Shown in pieces: positions 57,849-64,000 of a stretch of DNA of 64,000 nucleotides; position 1 is the stretch's first letter, and each line of letters opens with the position of its first letter. The position numbers were made by a program, and so were the translations under genes. The stretch spans positions 3,660,920-3,724,919 of the forward strand of contig OX030961.1 in assembly GCA_943735955.1 (NCBI GenBank), read 5' to 3'. The notes beneath the pieces were generated by a model. That model had not been told where the DNA came from, searched no databases, and saw only the letters and a program-made list of their open reading frames with translations. The DNA comes from Piscicola geometra (lineage: Eukaryota; Annelida; Clitellata; Hirudinida; Piscicolidae).

Positions 57849-59127
57849 TTAAGATAATCTAGCTGTTGTTGCTATGGCTGTTGCTATAGTTGTTGCTATG
57901 GTTGATGTCATAGTTGTTGCTGTAGTTGTTGCTATGGTTGATGTCATAGTTGTTGCCGTAGTTGTGGTCGTTGATGTAGTTGTTGATGTTACTGTAGCTG
58001 TTACTCTAGTTGCGATGGTTGCTGGATTAGACGTTATTGTGGTAGATGTGGTCGTTATCTTGTTGACTGCTTGCGAATGTTGTTGAGTGTTGTTGTTGTT
58101 GTTTTTGTTATTGTGGCTGTCATGTTGCGTCACGAAGCATTTGAGAGAATTGCTGTTGTGGCGACACTCCTCAAAAACACTCAGGAGGTACAACTGCGTC
58201 GCCTTCAGGTCAAACTGTGACCTCTTGCTGACCTCGTCATCTTTGACCCTATGTACTGACCTAGCATCATCCTGTTTGACCCTTGATTGACCTTGTACAC
58301 CAGGGTGTACACTGTCGTACGAACTAACTATGGTAGTAGTGGTAGTCTCTGACGTGTTTGAATTTTTAGCGCGGTTTTTGTTGTTTCCCTCGTTGGATGT
58401 GAGGTTGAGAGTCTCGGTGGCTTCGCTGGCGTCATGGGGAAGTCTCTTATCGGAGGTGTTAGTGCTGTTCTCAGTGGTGGTAGAGTGTGGTGATTTCGCG
58501 GCAATTGTTGTTGTTCTTGAAATTGCAGTTTTGGTGTGAGAAGAAGTGGTGGAGAAAGTAGTGGTAGAAGCTGCGGAAGAGCTAGTTGCAGGAGTAGTGG
58601 AAGAAGGAAAGGTTGTAGTGGTATGTTTAGTAGCGATTGAGGTGACAAGACTGTCGCCTTTACTACCGATAGTAGTAGTAGTAGTAGCAGTAGCAGTAGT
58701 AGTAGGAGAAGTATTAGAAGTAGTAATATTAGTATGAGTAGTATTATTTGCAGTAGTAGTAGTAGTGTTGTTATTTGTGTTGTTTTTGTATTTGTTATTG
58801 TATTTGTTGCTCATATTTTTGAGTTGTGAGGTGTTTGGGTGTTTGTATTTGTGAATATTTGTCAGTAGTCGGCCTTTGAAGTTGGGTGGGTCTGGTGCAA
58901 GCTGTGGTTTAAAATGTGCTTGTTTGTATGATAATGATGATGATGATGGTGGTGGTGGTGATGATGATGATGATTCAGGTTTTTTCGCTAATGACGATGA
59001 TGATAATGTTGACGATGTTGATGACGATGATAAATTAGAGGTTGAAATTTTACAAACAGAAGATAAAGGCAGTGATGATGTCGACGATAATGATGACTTT
59101 GATAACAACGGAGATGAAGTAGACGAG

Positions 59128-59171
<44 letters not shown>

Positions 59172-60106
59172 AGGGGGGTAGAAGAGGGGACTGGGGTGGT
59201 GGTGGTGGCAGATGTTCTTCACCAACTCCTCTAAGCCGAAGCCGAAAGTGATGTTGAAGGGCTGCTGCTTCTTGTTGTCTTCTTCAGCACCATCACCACC
59301 ATTATCAACACCATCATCATTATCATCATCACAAAAACTATAAATATCACCATTACCCACACCAAAACCATGCACGATAACGCCACTGTTTAGAGAGGAG
59401 GCAGTAGTGGTCATGGGGGTGGTGGTGGCGGTGGTGGTGAGGCATGCAGACATCGCCACGGAGGGCAACTCAATGGTGCTTTGTGGGTGGATCACTGGGG
59501 GTGGTGGTGGTGAAGGAAAACCTTCAAGTTTATTGGAGACATTTTTGTTGGAAGAGTGAAAGTTATGGTTGTTGTTGTTGTTGTTTGTATGGTTACTACT
59601 AATATGTTTGTTATTGCTGTTGCTGTACGAATTGTTGTTGTTGTTGTTGGTATTTTTGATATTGTTGTTTGCATCGTTGTTGTTAATATGTTTGTTCTTT
59701 TTGTTGTTTTCGATCCAGTGTTTATTGTACCTCTTGCTTTTAGGTTTACTTTTATTACGATGGCATAAATCGACATCTTTTTTGCTTGAAGAAGAATGAA
59801 TGAGAGGGGTGGTGCTGGTGGTGGTGTGGTGAGGGTTGTGGATGGATAAAATAGCAGATGAATGAGTGCAGGATGAGGGAGTATAAGATGGGGCTGATAA
59901 CGATGATGATGATAATGAAGACGATGACGACGACGACGATGATGATGACGATGACGAAGAAGGTGGTGATAATGATGACGATGACGAAGAAGGTGGTGAT
60001 AATGATGACGACAATGGTGATGATGATGATGAAGAAGAAGAGATACAGGAGAGGACAGACAAGAGGCTGCAGTCTCCAAATGTTATTCCATGAGTCACCT
60101 TGGAGA
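57849..60106 (-). CDS. Low-complexity gene, last exon
   Basis: Starts VSKVTHGITFGDCSLLSVL after CGCCAG, then Ser runs, Asn/Thr tracts and islands (FNITFGFGLEELVKNI; KFKPQLAPDPPNFKGRLL-like; FDLKATQLYLLSVFEECRHN), and ends in Thr/Ala repeats with TAA at 57849-57851. Confidence 0.68.
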
Positions 60107-63100
60107 CTGGCGTAGGATGTCACAACGTACACAACAACACCACGTACATAAACACATACAATCTTATATACAAACAAACATTCGATCAAAAAATATAAAC
60201 AAACATTCGATCAAACAATATAAACAAACATACAACTATAAATATCACCACACATACAACTATAGATACTACCACGCCTACAACCACACATACCAGCACA
60301 CATACAAGCACACACACAACCAAGGACAAACACTGAACATACCAGTTGATGGCATGTGACTGACGACCTCTCCAAAGCTGGATAAGACATCCAACTTGGA
60401 ACCTCTGGAGCTCTCAACTGCAAATAATAATAATAACAAAGTAATAATAATCATAAAAATAATAATAATGTAATAATAATAAATTAATAATAATAATAAT
60501 AATAATGGAAAAATAAAAATAATAGAGTAATAATAAAAATAATAAATTAATAATAATAATAATAAAGTAATAATAAAGTAATAATAATGATAAATTTTCA
60601 TAAAAGCACTATGATAAGCAGCACTGATGGCTTCCGCCATTATTGCCTCAAAAAGTACTGACAGACGCCAAATCAAAGTGTCATAAGAGCCACACACTGC
60701 CAGCACATTTCTTCATCCCATTACTGCATCATCAGTACATCGGTACATCATAATTATAATTATTCTAATTAGTTTTAATATTGCTATTATTGGTAACGTA
60801 ATTAATCATGATGAGATTATAATAATCTGGCTCAAAGCCTGTTATTTGCGAGGCGGTCTTTCGGAAACATACAAGAGTCGCTGACAAGGAATTCAAAGGC
60901 CGGAATGATGAATAAATTGATGTAACTAATTAACATATCAACAATTATAATTAAAGCGGTGTAAACACTGAAAAGATAAACTACCTTCTTTATTTTCTTC
61001 CGCAGCACTGTTATCATCGCCGTCATCTCCATCATCTGCCTCCTCCTCATCCTCCTCCCCCACACTAGCTAGCTTGAAGAACTCATTTGCTACAGCTACA
61101 GATGTAGGAATGTTATCACATCCATCATCATCATCATCATCCTCCGCAGCATCATCATCATCATCAGCACCACCAACAACAGGCGTGCACGTGATAGTTT
61201 CGTAAGTACCTTCATCATATGCGCTATTGTACTTTACATCGTGACTATCATCAGTGTCATCATCATCATTATCATTATTGTCATTATTGTAATTTTTATT
61301 ATCATCATTGATATTATTATTATTATTATTACTGAAATTTAAACTTTTATCATTTATATCGAACACACTCTTTCCTCCATCCTGCAAGCAACTCGTTTCA
61401 TAGAGATAAGAGGTCATGTGATCATCATTATCATCCACTCCATCATCGTCATCGTCATCATCATCCTTATGGTGATCATCATCATCATCACCATCATCCT
61501 GGCATCTGATGAAGCCACTCTCATCATTAAAGACAACCCTTGAAACGTCATCATTTATAAATTCATCACCCCCAACTTCCTCCACATCATTACCAATACC
61601 ATCAACGCCATCACCATCCTCATCATCATCATCATCAGCACCATCATCATGCCCATCATCATCATCAGGACCACTGCAGGCACTCAGACTCGAAAGACTG
61701 CTCTGGAAGGACGACCTGCAACTCTCGAACGAGTCAACCGATCGTGACGCATCCCGACACATGTGCTGTGTGTCAAGGTCAAGGTCGTTCAAGTCATGGC
61801 GCTTGTCTTCGTCACTAGAGTAGTAGTAGTTGCTGTTGCTGTTGTTGTGCAGTTGTTGCTGAGTGTTGGCCAGTGTTGCTATAGTGTTTTTTATTGTGGT
61901 TTTTGTTGTTGTTGTTGTTGAGTTGGATTGAGTGTAATTGGGGGCAATTAAAACGTCTATTGTACCTTTATTTTCGTTTCTATTGTGACGTTTTTTGTCA
62001 TGGTTTTTTTGGCTGATGATGATGCTGTTGATGTTGTTGTTGGTGTGGGAGAGGGTGTGGGGGAGGATGGGTGATGAAGGTGAAGTGTATGATAACGGAA
62101 GATCAAGAAATATTGCATCATCTTCCCCCTCCTCCTCCTCCTCCTCCTCCTCCTCATCATCATCATCATCCTGCCCTGAAATACAGTTGTCCATGTTTTG
62201 TTGGTTGTTTTTGAGTGATTGACTTTTACATTTACTTTTTCTGTCGTTTTTAGTGTTACTTATTTTCTTGCTATTCTCCGGGAGGTTATTTAGTTTTGAT
62301 TGACTGTTTGCAGCTTCAATACTTCGGAGCTTGTTGTGAAGGTCACATTTATTATTTGTACTATTATTTACTAATTTATTATCATTGCTAGTATAACTCG
62401 ATTTGTTATTATTATTATTATTATTGGTATTAATAATATTATTATTTTTGTTGTTGTTATTATTGGCATTGTTACTATTGGTATTATGATTGAGAAGCAT
62501 CTTCTTGAGTTTCCCTTTGCGCTGTTTGACCAGCAAGAAGCCCTCTAAGGCCATCTCCTTGTCGCTCGTTGCTGTGGATGTTGTCGTCGTGTTGTTGTTG
62601 CTGTTGCTGAGTTGCTTAATGTTGTTGTTGCTGTTGTTTAGTATGACATCACCCAAACCATTTTTGTGTTTTTTAATATTTTTGCTTTCTTTTGTATTGT
62701 TTATTTGACTACAAATACTTTTTTTCGTCACCTTGGTGTCGTTTGCAACGTCGTTACTTCTTGTTGTTGTGTTGTTGTTTATGTATACAATGTTTTTCTG
62801 GGCGTAGTTCAAGACATTGTTGTTGTAATCACAAGTTGTAGTTGTTTTGGTTGGTTGCGCGCTGTTGGAAATGAGACAATTACTGTTGTGTTTGTATTTG
62901 TTGTTGTTGTTGATGTTATTTCTGTTACTGAGGTTGTTGAGTAGAACTCCATTGCAGTGTGTGTCAATAGTAGTAGTAGTAGTAGTAGTAGTAGTTGTAT
63001 CGATGTACACTCCATGAGTGTCATACTCATCAGTACTGCAGGAGCCAATTTGTTTGCGGCTAATAGTATTTTGGTTGTATTTCATATTGTTGGTGGTGGT

Positions 63101-64000
63101 GGTGGTGGTCAGGGTGATTGGGCGAGTGGAGCTGGTAGAGATGGTGGCGGTGCTGAGTGCATGCGTATTTTTCAAGTGAGAAGCAAAGTAACTCTGTGTA
63201 GTAATTATCACTGAAGCGGGATGATGCAAGTACGACGACGACGATGATGATGATGGTGGTGGTGATGATGATGATGGTGGTAAAGATGATGATGATGATG
63301 TTGGTGATGATGATGATGAAAGCAAAAACGAGGAATTACTTTTTTCAACAAAAGTAGGACTAGAACTAGAGAAAATAATAACTGTTGTTGTTGAAAGTGT
63401 TGATGAGTGATGATGAATTGATGATGATGATGAAGATGATGACGATTGGAAAGATGATGATGATGAGGAAGAAGATGTGAATGATGGAGAAAACAAATTA
63501 GCTTTATTTTGAGTCTTATCCTTCGAAGTTGAGCAGTTAGAGGATGGAGATTGCGGCTTCAGTGATGATGATGACGATGGAGTTGTGCTTATATCATCTG
63601 AAATTAATAAAAAATCTATTTAAACTCAACAACACTATCATCATCATCACCTCTGCCACTAAATGCATCATCATCATCATCATCGACATCATCATCATCA
63701 TCAAGTAGGAACAGGGGCGTGTAATTTCAAGGCCATACACTTATGTTGTTGCTACGGCTTGTTATCTTCTAAAAATATAATTCGATAAAGTAGGAACATC
63801 ACGCTGAAAAGCGCCAAACGATGCAATCGTTGTATCTAATGCCATAGTTAAATCGAAGAGTGTAACCTGTATTGGCGGCACAAGGTCCGTCTTCCAGAGC
63901 GTTGTGTCGACAATCTACGCTTGGTGAAAGCTTTTGCGGAGTAATTTTGTTGATTTTGTTGTAGTTGTGGTTGTTGTGGTTGTTGTTGTTGCTGCTGTAT
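57849..64000 (-). CDS. Unidentified gene encoding a giant low-complexity protein (partial; 5' end beyond right edge)
   Basis: Four minus-strand exons: 64000(+)-63867, 63597-60985, 60417-60343 and 60106-57849 (stop TAA at 57851-57849). Junction phases (all phase 1) agree, and all introns are GT-AG. About 1,690 residues lie in the window. Composition is extreme: Ser runs, Asn/Thr tracts, Asp/Glu blocks, and poly-basic KNDRKSKCKSQS. Non-repetitive islands that may be the conserved parts include PSVDCRHNALEDGPCAANT, VANEFFKLASVGEE, VESSRGSKLDVLSSFGEVVS (exon 3), FNITFGFGLEELVKNI and QLYLLSVFEECRHNSNSLKC. I do not recognise the family. Absence of stops across 2.6 kb and 2.26 kb, and correct splicing phases, argue for a real gene. 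It is probably largely disordered. Confidence 0.7.
60343..60417 (-). CDS. Low-complexity gene, small exon
   Basis: A 75-nt exon reading VESSRGSKLDVLSSFGEVVS then HMPST, between TTTGCAG and GTATGT. It is the least repetitive and most protein-like part of the gene and the best query for identifying it. Confidence 0.7.
60425..60595. repeat. (TAA)n-rich low-complexity intron sequence
   Basis: Interrupted TAA/ATA triplet repeats within the intron at 60418-60984. Confidence 0.85.
60985..63597 (-). CDS. Low-complexity gene, large exon (2.6 kb)
   Basis: Begins after AATTTCAG with DISTTPSSSSSLKPQSPSSN and ends KEENKE-like acidic sequence before GTAGTT (phase 1). The N-terminal part is Ser-rich, the middle Asn/Thr/Lys-rich, and the C-terminal part Asp/Glu-rich. 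Islands include RDASRSVDSFESCRSSFQSS and NIPTSVAVANEFFKLASVG. Confidence 0.7.
63867..64000 (-). CDS. Low-complexity gene, 5'-most visible exon (partial)
   Basis: In phase with the next exon this reads an Asn/His-rich tract and then KLSPSVDCRHNALEDGPCAA, ending ANT before GTTACA. A second open frame (KAFTKRRLSTQRSGRR) exists but would hit a stop at the junction, so the Asn/His frame is chosen. Confidence 0.6.

Overview
The window looks like nuclear DNA of an invertebrate animal. It is AT-rich and full of microsatellites and minisatellites, and its genes are split by GT-AG introns, many only 60-400 bp long. Three protein-coding genes can be supported. The families (spectraplakin, Misshapen/TNIK-type kinase) are animal-specific or animal-typical. 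A lophotrochozoan such as an annelid is my guess from overall style, but nothing in the sequence proves it. The exon models below are hand-made: I located splice sites and checked that reading phase is conserved at every junction.

Left part (1-14412, minus strand): the 5' end of a GCK-IV/Misshapen-family kinase gene (MAP4K4/TNIK/MINK1/msn). Four phase-0 coding exons (14371-14412, 8607-8672, 7002-7058, 4447-4491) encode residues 1-70, from the initiator Met through the Gly-rich loop and catalytic Lys into helix C. They are separated by introns of 1.5-5.7 kb. The rest of the gene lies beyond the left edge. The first exon is only 14 codons long.

Middle (19567-53205, plus strand): one giant spectraplakin gene (MACF1/dystonin/Shot/VAB-10 family) in about 66 coding exons, predicted to give roughly 7,370 residues. 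Order: a Pro-rich disordered N-terminus; a plakin domain with embedded SH3; about 80 plectin/plakin repeats in two very large exons; a spectrin-repeat rod of about 27 repeats; two degenerate EF-hands; a GAS2 (GAR) microtubule-binding domain; a short tail. No calponin-homology actin-binding domain is visible upstream, and the oppositely oriented kinase gene sits there, so this may be a spectraplakin lacking that domain, or an internal-promoter isoform. The two plectin-repeat exons each run into an in-frame stop a few codons after their splice donor, which would allow isoforms ending before the rod.

Right part (57849-64000, minus strand): the 3' part of an unidentified gene (four exons, about 1,690 residues seen) encoding a protein dominated by Ser, Asn, Thr, Asp/Glu and Lys tracts, open for thousands of bases, with short non-repetitive islands. 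Between it and the spectraplakin lie a 21-bp satellite (54379-54966) and an isolated candidate exon (about 55722-55939) with weak resemblance to RNase PH-fold exosome subunits.

The kinase and spectraplakin genes are head-to-head and share a 5-kb interval (14413-19566). The spectraplakin and the right-hand gene converge tail-to-tail.
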